Below, one piece after another: positions 48,417 through 58,665 of a stretch of DNA of 64,000 nucleotides. Position 1 is the first letter of the stretch; each line of letters starts with the position of its first letter. Both the position numbers and the translations under genes were made by a program. The notes below the pieces were generated by a model, which was given only the letters and a program-made list of their open reading frames with translations, ran no database searches and had not been told where the DNA came from. This DNA is from Symbiodinium natans (taxonomy: Eukaryota; Sar; Dinophyceae; Suessiales; Symbiodiniaceae): assembly GCA_905221605.1 (NCBI GenBank), contig CAJNDS010002143.1, positions 444,061 through 508,060 on the forward strand, given 5' to 3'.

Positions 48417-49372
48417 CTGGGAGGTCCGAGCCGGGCGTCTCAATTCTTGACATAAGTTCCGACCCCAAATTCAGTGCCGCAAAAAGCTTCTTTGCCATCT
48501 TCGCACTGCATGCCAAGATCGAAACACCTGAGTTCAAGCAATAAGCACTGAAAAAAAAAAGGAATCCGAGTTCATATGGTGGCGGAGTTTGTGGAGTTCA
48601 TGTAAGCGGAGTCGGCGGAGTCCTTCCAAGGTGGCATTCCCCTTAGAACGGCAGCGGAGTCGAGGTGAGCCCGTTTTAAATGCACAATGGTTTTTAAACC
48701 GGGGAAAACACGACTCCGCGACATGCTCCATCCCTCGTGCACCAATCCTGCAAAATCTACGCTAAGATTCTACGGGGTGGGGGGTAGTCTTGCCTTCTGA
48801 ATTATCGTTTTAAGAGCTGCAAAGCTGCGCAAAAGTTGCTCTCCGTCTGCAAGTAACCTTAGAAATCTCACAAACGCCACCTGACATCGAGCCCATTTCA
48901 TGCGCCCCAAACTGACGCATTTCTTAAAACGTCCATCGCAGTCGCTCTAGGTTCACGATTGCTCCGTTAATCGTCAGCCGACACCGTGCCAGGTAAGGCG
49001 ACGGTCAGGCCGGACTAACGCTCAATTGTAGATGAAAGAAAGGAACGACACAAGAACTCAAACACAGAATGCCGCCTTATGAGAAGCGTCAGTAAACAGG
49101 CATAGCTTGTCACGCTTCAAAGCAATTCAGGAGGACAACTCCGCATAGAAACTGAGCGTCGATTTTGCAGAATTGGCGCACGAGGGATGGAGCATGTTTG
49201 AAACGCGCTTCCCGACTCCGCTGCCGTTCCACATTGCTGAACTGAGATTTCTATCTTGGCACGCAGTGCGAAGACGGCAAAGAAGCTTTTGCGGTGCTGA
49301 ATTCAGCGGAACTCATGTCAAGAATTGAGACGTGCGGCCAGGATGTCCCAGGTTGCCAGTTTGCTGGAGAAG
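48417..49372. mobile_element. Foldback element: long imperfect inverted repeat
   Basis: The left arm 48417-48768 and the right arm 49153-49372 are reverse complements over several blocks. 48417-48545 pairs with about 49245-49372 (GTCTCAATTCTTGACAT with ATGTCAAGAATTGAGAC; AAAAGCTTCTTTGCC with GGCAAAGAAGCTTTT). GAACGGCAGCGGAGTCG pairs with CGACTCCGCTGCCGTTC. 48721-48767 pairs with about 49153-49196 (ACATGCTCCATCCCTCGTGC with GCACGAGGGATGGAGCATGT). Identity about 80 percent by eye. The left arm holds an extra GGAGT-rich stretch. The loop is about 380 bp with no coding signal. This could be a foldback or MITE-type transposon or a hairpin transcript source; no transposase is seen. Confidence 0.85.
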
Positions 49373-49712
49373 ATGCTATGGCTGCAGAAATGAGGCTTTT
49401 TGTAACTTCTCGCTGGCTTGAAGCGGGGCCGCCCAGATTCAGCTCTGGCGAAATTTAGCCGATTTCCACCACTTGGATTTTTTGCCTCGGCAAAATGGGG
49501 GTGCGAAGCACTCTCCCGCTATGTCTGTAGCCTCCGAGAAAAAATTGCGCAAGAAGCAGAACAGAGACCTTACAGTTGCAGAATCCATCAGTTGCAAAAT
49601 CCATGAAACTCGACGTCTCAGCTGCAGTATAACAAAGTAAACCAAACCTCCGGTCTCTTCAGAAAACATACAAAAAGCAAAATCAGAGACCAACAAAGAG
49701 CCAGAAAAGATG

Positions 49713-50343
<631 letters not shown>

Positions 50344-51310
50344 GAACGCTGAGCGAGCGGGCTCTGCTCATTGCGGGCGTTTTGCACCGTCTGAGCACCG
50401 AAAATTGGGTTGGAGCTAATGGTTAGGAGAGGTGAAACCGAATGCAACACTGAATAGAAAGGTGAGACTGTGCAGGAATTGGGATCAGAAAGACAGAGCT
50501 AGCTAACCAATGGAAATTGTAGCTTAGCGTTCAGTTGTGAAGAGGTCTTCTCCCCGTCGTCCTAATGTGTTTCGCTGCGTCCAGCAAACACGCACCTATC
50601 TGCAATTGGGTCGTACCTGTCGGCCGTCTCCCTTAGTGTCCATCTAGCGGCGTCCCACATGGATCACTGTGCAGAAAGGTAGAGGATCGTAGGTTAATTT
50701 TTTCTCTGTGGCGATCAAGCTGTGGGTTACGCTTGTAGCTGGATTGGTAGCTGCAAGCTCTCCCGTAGAATGACTTTTCAGTTCCAGCTGCTTTTCTGCC
50801 ACACACACTCTGAGCAAGCTGTGATCCAACAGGCTGTACCATGTGTGTCTACATCAGTCTATCAGTCCAGCTCTTAGAAGATGAAATCGCGGAATCAAAT
50901 CGCTGCGATTTAAACACGCAGGCCCAAATCGCTTCTTATTTGGTCGTATTCAACCATTGGAAACGCAAATCGCGCGATTCGGGTTTCCAATGCCAAATCG
51001 CAGCTTGTGCTGCTTTCAAGAAGCACTCGTGAGAAGTGGGTTCAATGATTTTTGCGGGTTTGGGAAAAATCATTTAGGATTTCAGAAGTTCAAGTTCAGG
51101 GGCGCTTTTAGGAAGCCTTGAATAACCGGAAATTTAGATTCAGAGAGGTGCTGGAAAGCCTTCAGTTGTTTGGAAATTCAGTTTACAGAGCCATTCGAAG
51201 GCCCTCATTGGTCTCGAAACTCGCACGTAGCGAAGTACAGATTTTCCTTCATGCATTTTTGAGTAAGAGTTTAGAGTTTAGGGAAGCTAAACACCCTCTC
51301 GCTCAACCCA
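50344..51310. other. No gene; AAATCGC-rich patch
   Basis: 50884-51003 contains AAATCGC or its complement GCGATTT about seven times, several arranged as palindromes (GCAAATCGCGCGATTC). Related GCGATTTG words recur at 51620-51650 and 52465-52510. Otherwise no gene or array. Confidence 0.6.
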
Positions 51311-51312
51311 AA

Positions 51313-51548
51313 CTAGGCTTTTCAATGTATGAAACAATCAGGTTGAGGATTTTATCTAGAAAAGTACCATGTTCAACGACTTATTTCCGAGAGCACTGTG
51401 TGCTGTTTTGGTTTGTACCGAATCTGGTCCTTCTGATGTCAATGTGGGGGTGGGGTTGGGGGGGAGGGGGGGTGAGCACGAAATGATTTTTGCAGACCCT
51501 GGCAAAAATCATTTCTGATGTTTTCCCTTCAAGGTTTTTGGGTTTAGG
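51313..51548 (+). repeat. Duplicated segment, copy 1
   Basis: From TAGGCTTTTCAATGTATG to TTCAAGGTTTTTGGGTTTA, about 90 percent identical to 51935-52157. It contains a perfect hairpin AAATGATTTTTGC ... GCAAAAATCATTT with a short loop, and a G-rich stretch just before it. Confidence 0.9.
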
Positions 51549-51934
51549 GCTAACAGGCCTTAAGATGAGGGTTTCTTAACAAACTTGTGGGCATGGTCCT
51601 TTGACTTCCAAGTTGCCCTACGATTTGCAGCGATTTGTTGGCGATTTGAAGCGATCCAAGCACAATTCAGATTCCAGGTTTCTGTCTTCCGCGACGTGTG
51701 ACAGTCTTCAGGCCTGCCGAAGCTGAACCCGTTGAGATGCAGGATTTGGTTTCTTTTGAGTTTCACGACCATGTAGGAGTGTCGGCTTTAGGTTTTACAG
51801 GGCTCCATCCATGGCACTTGTGTCTTCGTTGTGGCAGTATCATTTATGTTCGAGCTGGGTGTTTTTTTGCACGGTTTTGGGTTTAGGGGCTAGGATTGAG
51901 AGTTTAGCCTTGAGAATCTAGGCTCTAGGCTCTA

Positions 51935-52157
51935 AGCTAGGCTTTTCCATGTATGAACAGTCAGGTTGAGGAATCTATCCAGAAAAGTAGCATGTTCAAC
52001 GACTTACTTCCGAGAGCACTGTGTGTTTTTTGGTTTGTACCGAATCTGGTCCTTCTGATGTGGGGGTGGGGTGGGAGGGGGGGGTGAGCACGAAATGATT
52101 TTTGCAGGCCCTGGCAAAAATCATTTCTGATGTTTTCCCTTCAAGGTTTATGGGTTT
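51935..52157 (+). repeat. Duplicated segment, copy 2
   Basis: Second copy of 51313-51548, about 620 bp away, with the same hairpin and G-rich tract and a few small deletions. It is followed by TTTAGGG-like words. Confidence 0.9.
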
Positions 52158-52219
52158 AAGACTTAGGATAAGTGTTTAGAACCTGGTTCTTCTGAAGGGT
52201 GGGGGGGGGGGTCGAGCAC

Positions 52220-52312
52220 CAAATAACCCTCAACCCTCAACCCTCCACCCTCGACCCTCAACCCTCAATCCTAAACTCTAAACCCTAAACCCTCAACCCT
52301 CAACCTTAAACC
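52220..52312 (+). repeat. CCCTCAA / CCCTAAA array
   Basis: About 13 degenerate heptamers: CCCTCAA predominates, with CCCTAAA, CCCTCCA and CCTTAAA. Telomere-like family in the CCCTAAA orientation. Confidence 0.92.
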
Positions 52313-52650
52313 GGAGTCGAGGGTAGGGAAACTACGAGAGGTTTAAGCAACGGAGCTGTTCGAAAGATCTTTAATGAACCCAGAAAAATCATTTAGCTTC
52401 CCCCTTCAAGCTCTCCTTGAAGCCTCTTTCTCAACCCTCATACATACCCATTCAAATCGTGCGATTCGGGCTTTCCCCAAACGCGGCGATTTCAAAATGC
52501 TGCGATTCTAACATCTAAGGTCCAGCTTGTCGGGCTAGACAATGCCTGCTGTCCAGCTTCACACGATAATTTGCCAATCGTGAAGCGCTAACGCTCACAC
52601 AAGCCGATGCCACTGAGCATCGTAGTGCAGCGGATGCCTTTTTTTTTTTT

Positions 52651-52718
52651 GGAGCCGTCGCCTCTTTACTACATCAGCAGCGCAGTAGGCCGTCCTTGTG
52701 GGTCTCAACACTAGAGGT
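52651..52718 (+). repeat. Dispersed repeat, copy 2
   Basis: Second copy of the repeat at 47439-47505, about 85-90 percent alike by eye. Preceded by a T11 run (52639-52650), which in the opposite orientation is an A tail; it could be a short retroposed element. Confidence 0.82.
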
Positions 52719-52719
52719 G

Positions 52720-53640
52720 AAACAGTCGCAGGCGCGAAAACCGAAACAAGCACACACCAAAAACACCACCAAACACAACCACAAAAACCCGCAGCAACCC
52801 GCCAAAACCAAAAGCGCCAAACGTCAAACTGTACAGGCCAGCGAGTGAAAAAGAAGTCGTGACTACAAAGAAGCAACCGCTAGCGCAGAGGCCCTTATTG
52901 CAAGACAACTTAACGCACGGCCAGCATGGTGAGACCAATGCAAACAAGAACCTACCTGCACCAATCACTCAGCAGCCCGTCACCCAAAGCAACGCTGCGC
53001 CACGTCTGGTACAGACATTAAGCGAAAGTATGGGTAGGCCGTAAGGCAAGGAACCTCCGTCACCTAAACTGCTCAACGCGTCCGTAGAGACAGTCCCCAC
53101 ACAAGCGCCAGGGCCGTAGCAATAGCACTCAGGACTCCATTGTGGTTGACAAGAAAGTTGCAAGCACACTAAGCACAATGCACACAGAGTGCCAGAAAAG
53201 GCGCCCCCTTCCCCCCCGACGAGCGGGGGCAGACAAGGGGCTGGTGTGGCTACACTATGCTGCAGCCTGCGCTGTGTGAGTCCGGGCGTCCTCACGTAGC
53301 TATGGCCATAGGGCAGGCCTGGAGCGCTGCTTGCAAGAGGCCATATTGTTACAGCCCCGTGCAGCGGCCGATTTTTGAGACGGCGCAAGAGCCCAAAGGC
53401 TGCTGGCTGGCCCTTGGGCAGTGTGCTTCCCAGGTACCGGGAGCCTATCGGCTTGGCGTGCTTAGCCTGGTGCAGTTTAAGGCCCACAAGGCCAGCCAAC
53501 CGCGCGTCAAGTGTGAGAGTCAAGGGGCCTTAGAACTCGGAGCCCCGCGCAGCGGCCGATTTTTTGAGAGCACTTCAAGCAGGTTTACCCCGTGACTACA
53601 CCTGATGCGGGACCCACAGCAAAGTGCTAGGCCTAGTCAC
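52720..53640. other. No recognisable gene
   Basis: A/C-rich at first, then unique sequence. Two of three dispersed copies of GCAGCGGCCGATTTTT lie here (53359 and 53547), the third at about 54130. Confidence 0.5.
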
Positions 53641-53699
53641 TTCTGGACCTGCTGGGATAGGTCGAAGCAGCAGTTCCTCACATCCCTTCTGAAGGTTCC

Positions 53700-53985
53700 G
53701 GCAGCCGTTTGCAGGGCTTAATCACTTCTGGGCCTTCTGGAGTAGTTTTAGGCAGCAGTTTGAGAGGCCTACTCACTGCTGGGCCTTCCGGAGAAGTTTT
53801 AGGCAGCAGTTTGAGAGGCCTAATCACTCAGAGCCCTCCAGGGAAGGTTGAGGCAACAGTTTGAGAAGCCTAATCACTTCTGGGCCTTCAGGCAACAGTT
53901 GAGACAGCAGTTTGAGAGGCCTAAGCATTTCTGGGCCTTCTGAAAATCTTGAGGCATCAGTTTGAGAGGTCTACCCACTGCTTCT
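53700..53985 (+). repeat. 50-bp tandem array
   Basis: Five to six diverged units of 50-51 bp, marked by CAGTTTGAGAGGCCTAATCA and CTTCTGGGCCTTCTGG. The TTTGAGAGG-type anchor recurs at about 53760, 53811, 53861, 53911 and 53961. Confidence 0.9.
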
Positions 53986-54189
53986 GCTTGCCACAGCGCA
54001 GGAGGGCGGGCGCCCTCCTGGCCGGGCAGTGAGACTGCAGGCAAGGTGCCCAAGATGCCTGTCAATAGATGCGGCGTCCATTGCTTGGCATCCAGAAACT
54101 TAAAGATACTGTGGTCCCTCAACTGCCCCGCGCAGCGGCCGATTTTTGCGACTGCAAACCTGTCACAGAATGGGCAGTTTGCGCAAGAC

Positions 54190-54660
54190 GATACACATCT
54201 CTGCTGCTCTCAGGTCCTGTGAGAGCCGATAGGCTCGTGATATCTCTCCGCCTTGCTCTCAGGTCCCGCAGGTCAATAAGCTTCAGGCTCGAGATCTTTC
54301 TCCCTGCTACTGCTGCTCCCGGGTCCGGAGAGCCCATAGGCTTCAGATTTGCGATTTATCTGCGTGCTGCTCACACATCTCTGCTCTCAGGTCCTGTGAG
54401 AGCCGATAGGCTTGTGATATCTCTCCGCCTTGCTCGCAGGTCCCGTAGGTCAATAAGCTTCAGGCTCGAGATCTCTCTCCCTGCAGCTCCCGGGTCCGGA
54501 GAGCCCATAGGCTTTAGGTTTGCGATTTATCTGCGTGCTGCTCCCAGGTCGCGTAGGCCCATAGGCTTCAGGTTCGCTCTTGTACTTCATGCCGGGTCCT
54601 GAAACGCGATAGGCTTCAGGTTTGCAATTTCCCTCCCTGCTGCTCCTAAGTCCCGAGGGA
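54190..54660 (+). repeat. Higher-order repeat, 177-bp period of about 55-bp subunits
   Basis: CAGGTCCTGTGAGAGCCGAT occurs at 54211 and 54388 (177 bp apart), and the same three subunits follow each time (CAGGTCC..AATAAGCTTC, CGGGTCCGGAGAGCCCATAG, then TTTATCTGCGTGCTGCTC). Subunits share AGGTC...ATAGGCTTCAGG and so derive from one unit. A partial third round continues to about 54660. Confidence 0.9.
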
Positions 54661-54805
54661 CCACAAGCTTCGGGTGCACGACCTCCTCTTAACCTGCTCT
54701 GGGCTTCTAGTAGGGCTGAAACAGCAGATTCTGTCATCCCTTCTGGGCCTTTCTGGCGAAGGTTCCGGCAACCGTTTGCGAGTCCTAATCACATTTGGGC
54801 CTTCT

Positions 54806-54960
54806 GAAACCTGGAACGCCTGGCACAAGACCCACGACGGTCTGTGCTGCAATAGGAACTGAGGACCTGCGGCATCTGCTGAACCTGGAACGCCTGACAA
54901 ATAAGCCCACGGTGGTATGTGCCGCAACAACCTGAGGACCTATGGCAACTACTACATTTT
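54806..54960 (+). repeat. Two-copy tandem, about 74-bp unit
   Basis: ACCTGGAACGCCTG followed by CCCACG.CGGT and GCAATAGGAACTGAGGACCT appears twice (about 54809 and 54883), about 75 percent alike. Confidence 0.8.
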
Positions 54961-55271
54961 GCCTGGAGGGGCCTGTGCACCTTGATTGAGTGTGTCGGCA
55001 CCCGCGAGCACGTCTGGCCTGTGCACCGTAAGCCTGTGCCTTGCTGGCACCTGTAAGCACGCCTAAACCCGGAAGGGCCTGTGCTTTCTTGGCGTTCTTA
55101 CTCTTACTGACCAAGAGAAGGCACAAACAAACAAACACCCACCTTACAAGCAACATTTTGCGCCCTCAGCCAGGGGCAATGATGCACGACGTTCAAAAGG
55201 TAAACATTGAACTGCGGCAAAACATGCTTCCAAGTTAAAAGGCTTGGTAAAAGCGGATTAGCACTTGCGAC

Positions 55272-55274
<3 letters not shown>

Positions 55275-55325
<51 letters not shown>
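55275..55325 (+). repeat. CT dinucleotide microsatellite
   Basis: About 25 uninterrupted CT units. Confidence 0.97.
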
Positions 55326-55328
<3 letters not shown>

Positions 55329-55880
55329 CGCTGCAGAGGTAACTCCACATAGCGGCGCTGTGAGACATACAGTCTGGCACTGTGACCAAACCGGCTCATC
55401 GTGTGAGCAATTGGTGAAGGTTCCACATGACCGGCCCGAAAGGCCCAAGCATCATGTGGGGAGGCCTCATGTCTATATGCACACAAAACGGAACTACAAA
55501 AGAAGCAAAACGAGAATGCCGCATATCAAAGGTGAACCATTTGTACACAACGAAGCAAGGAAAAAGACATAGTGATAGTGAGCCGCACTTGCACATGGGG
55601 CATCAGGGGCATGCCAGTGCCCATGAGAGCATAGGCACCAGTCAGAGCCGTAACGCGCAAGCGAAGCACGTCCGTCACCCCACGCATCCCCTCGACGACC
55701 CCCACTCAGGCCTACCAATCCCAGGAGGGCGATAGACATGAGCTGCCGCGCACTCTCTGACTACTCTACAATGCCACTCAATGGTTCAGGGATTTGACGT
55801 GTCAAAAAGACAATGTAGCCTCGCTGGTCTACAAGTCCACAAAACGATGCATGGTCCTCTTCAGTCCCAACCCTGACGAG

Positions 55881-57150
55881 CTAAGGTCTTGTATCGTCAT
55901 CTTTAAGAACCCAGCCGTGTCCTGTTCGCAACAAAGCACGATAGTGGCCTTCATGACAGGAGCGCCCATCATGTATGACTATGGAGCAAACCCGATACGC
56001 ATGCCAATCAACGTGCAGAGATGTTGGAGTGGTGAAGACTGGCATGTAGACATCCTGCCTTGTCACTCGGTACGTACGACCATCCTTGTTCCAACCTGAG
56101 TCATGTCGCTTAAAGCGAGGGAGCGCCAACACAACAAATGGAGCAGGCTCCTGGAGGGCATGCATCTCTTGCTGTGAGTGCCAACATGCAATGAGCGATT
56201 GCAACGTGTTTTCGGCCGCGGCGGTGTGTGCAAGCTGATGCCCTTGTGTCCGCTTCATGCCCTCCGGCCAAAGCTGTGCTCCGATGATGGACAAAGCCGA
56301 ATGTCCACAGAGCAGTCTGACGCAGTCGTAGAGCTCGTCCGCCTTGGCCCCCCGCAGTAAGACCTCGATGAGAAACACCGTGGTCGGCTTGGTTATGTTC
56401 TCCGTGATGGCTCGGGTTGCATGGCATCGAAGAAGTGTGACCGGCTCTTGGAAGCCGGCCCTCAACTTGGCCAGGAGCTCCACTGTCCGATCGAAGTCCA
56501 TGGAAGCACGTTGCTCGTCCTTGACCAACCTTTGAAGTGCAGGGCTCCACTTCTCCATGATCCACTGGTTCTCGGCATTGAGGCGTCTGGTTCCTGACCG
56601 CAGTCATTGCCGCCGGCGTGTTCTGGAGTTCTGCGAGCCTGGCCTCCATCTCCATCAATATGCAGTCCATAACCAAGCACCTTAGAGGAAGCCGAACCTG
56701 GTCTGGGGTGGCCTCTCTTATCTTCTGCCACCTTTTCGTTACTTTGAGTAACGGGGCAATGATACCCGGGGTCTGATTGACCATGTGCAGAACAAAGGCC
56801 CGGTCGGACCGAGTGAGGTTGGAATGGTCCTCTTGCCTGATCGCCATCTGGGCTACCAAGCGAATTGCCGTCTCCAGGTCCGCGTTGGTTTGCCTCTTGG
56901 CCCTCCTCTGTGTCCTGGTGCCTCGACTGGGTGGCGTTGCCGTAGATGCCGTACCGGTAGAGCGCGTTGACCGCGGCGACTGACTTTTCCTCCTTTTGTT
57001 GGGAGGTGGTAAGAAGTGGTGCTTCTGCCGTCTCCCTGCATCCCCTCTAACTTCTCCTTTTGCCGTGCTGTGGCCACGCTGCGGAGCAAGTTCCACGATG
57101 TCGGCAAGCTGGTGGCTTTGGGCCTGCAACAGGACCTTCTTGTGTGCCAT
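55881..57150 (-). pseudogene. Retroelement-associated ORF with ubiquitin-specific-protease-like C-terminus
   Basis: Minus strand in two frames, joined by a frameshift near 56580. The first (57150 to about 56580) starts MAHKKVLLQAQSHQLADIVE, is basic (PPPNKRRKSQSPRSTRST) and contains LPLRCLVMDCILMEMEARL. The second (56558-55881) starts MEKWSPALQRLVKDEQRA and ends with FVVLALPRFKRHD, VCSIVIHDGRSCHEGHYRAL and WVLKDDDTRP. LxRF...I.H.G....GHYRAL...W...DD matches the His-box end of USP/UCH peptidases; no Cys box is identifiable, so activity is doubtful. Its neighbour on the other strand is a LINE RT. From general memory, dinoflagellate LINE polyproteins can carry such an N-terminal region; here the two lie head to head, so the link is inference. 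Confidence 0.6.
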
Positions 57151-57949
57151 GTCTTGTGTGTTTGGGATGGGGATTCTTGCTGCATCATGTGCGTTACTTC
57201 ATGCTGAGCCAACCAGGCCCATTCTCGCTTGAGTTGAGTCAAGCTCGACGAAATCAACAGCCTTCTCGTGGGAGGGAGAAGGATCATGAGCAGAGTTATG
57301 ACCTGTTTGGCGCGTGCCGTTGGCAGCTCGGTGTGTTCCATCGCGCATGCGGCGCGAGCGCATCGCAAGCGGCAGTTTTGGCATATTTCCGTTTAGCTGA
57401 CTTCGGGCCATAAATTTCACCTCCAGTTTCCGAATGCCACCAAAATTCAAGGCCAATGAAGACAGTATTGCCATCATTTGCCATCAGGGCCCAATGCAGG
57501 CGTTTGCGCGCCGGCACCGATTTTTAGCCATGCACACGCACTCACAAAATTTGATAGCATGCATCCTAGGGGCTCCAAGGATACGGATCGTGTGAGATAC
57601 ATTTGCCGCTACCAAAAGTCAAAGCACAGATGTCTCAGCGATGGCCTCCATGCAAAGATTGTCTGAAGAGTGTTAAGTCGTGGGTTTGTGCATGGTCCAT
57701 CAGAAAGACGTGACTTCACCACATGGACAAATGCACGTGGGACAGTGCTGGAACTGCAGAAGCCCTTGTGTCGTCATGTGTTCATTGTTCATTGTCAGCA
57801 GATAGACATGTGCTGCGCCCCAGCCACACGCATTGCTGTCGTCTCGAAGTAGGTTCTGAATTCAACTGCGCAGCGTCAGACGTCAATGCAAGTATGTATG
57901 ACTCGGACGGAAAACTCGTCTGCATGTGAAAGTGGGGCTGCTGGATTGA
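57151..57949. other. Gap between divergent retroelement ORFs
   Basis: Possible 5' extension of the minus-strand ORF (RRMRDGTHRAANGTRQ and EKAVDFVELDSTQARMGLVG, about 57360-57190), then unassigned sequence to 57950. No promoter-like or tandem structure seen. Confidence 0.4.
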
Positions 57950-58612
57950 ATGCTCGCACGATTGCACAAACAAGAAATCATGGGCATGTTTCTGCTTGGC
58001 CACCATGCAGGTTACCAACCTGCAGAACTCGGCCTTGAGCTTCTCCTGCGTATCACTCGCGTTCACTGTGGCAAACTGCAGGAGCTTGACCGACTGTCCG
58101 CGCTGCTAGACAAGCTGCAAGAGACGGTTAACAAGACAAACTGGGATGAAGCTTCGGCGTCATGTGGTTCGGTCCAAAGCTTCGAGCCCATGCTGAATGT
58201 AACTGATTTCGCTCAGGATATGGTGGACACATTCCAGTGCCTCTACGCCATGCGCGCGACTCTTCAAGGCTGCTTGGTACATGCCTGCAGCAGAACACAG
58301 ATGTTGAAAGCTTCACAAGGCGAGCGCGCCCGCCAACTCTATCTCACGATCTGGCGCAACAAAGACTTTCGATCAAACGTCTGCGCTCCTCGGTGTGGAT
58401 GGAGGTGGTTGTCTTCATTACGAGCTCCACCCGAACCTGAACCCGAACCCGAACCGGAATCCCCCCCCCCCCCCCGAAAAAAAAAAGGTTCCCGAACCGA
58501 ACCCGAACCCGAACCCGAACCCCCCCCGAACCCCCAACCCCAACCCCCAACCCCCGAACCCCCGAACCCGAACCCGAAAAACCCGAACCCCCCCCCCCCC
58601 CCAAAAAAAAAA

Positions 58613-58665
<53 letters not shown>

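Noticed and set aside
55207-55572. Frame with a Ser-Leu repeat, and its complement with Arg-Glu repeats
   Set aside because: Produced by the CT microsatellite at 55275-55325.
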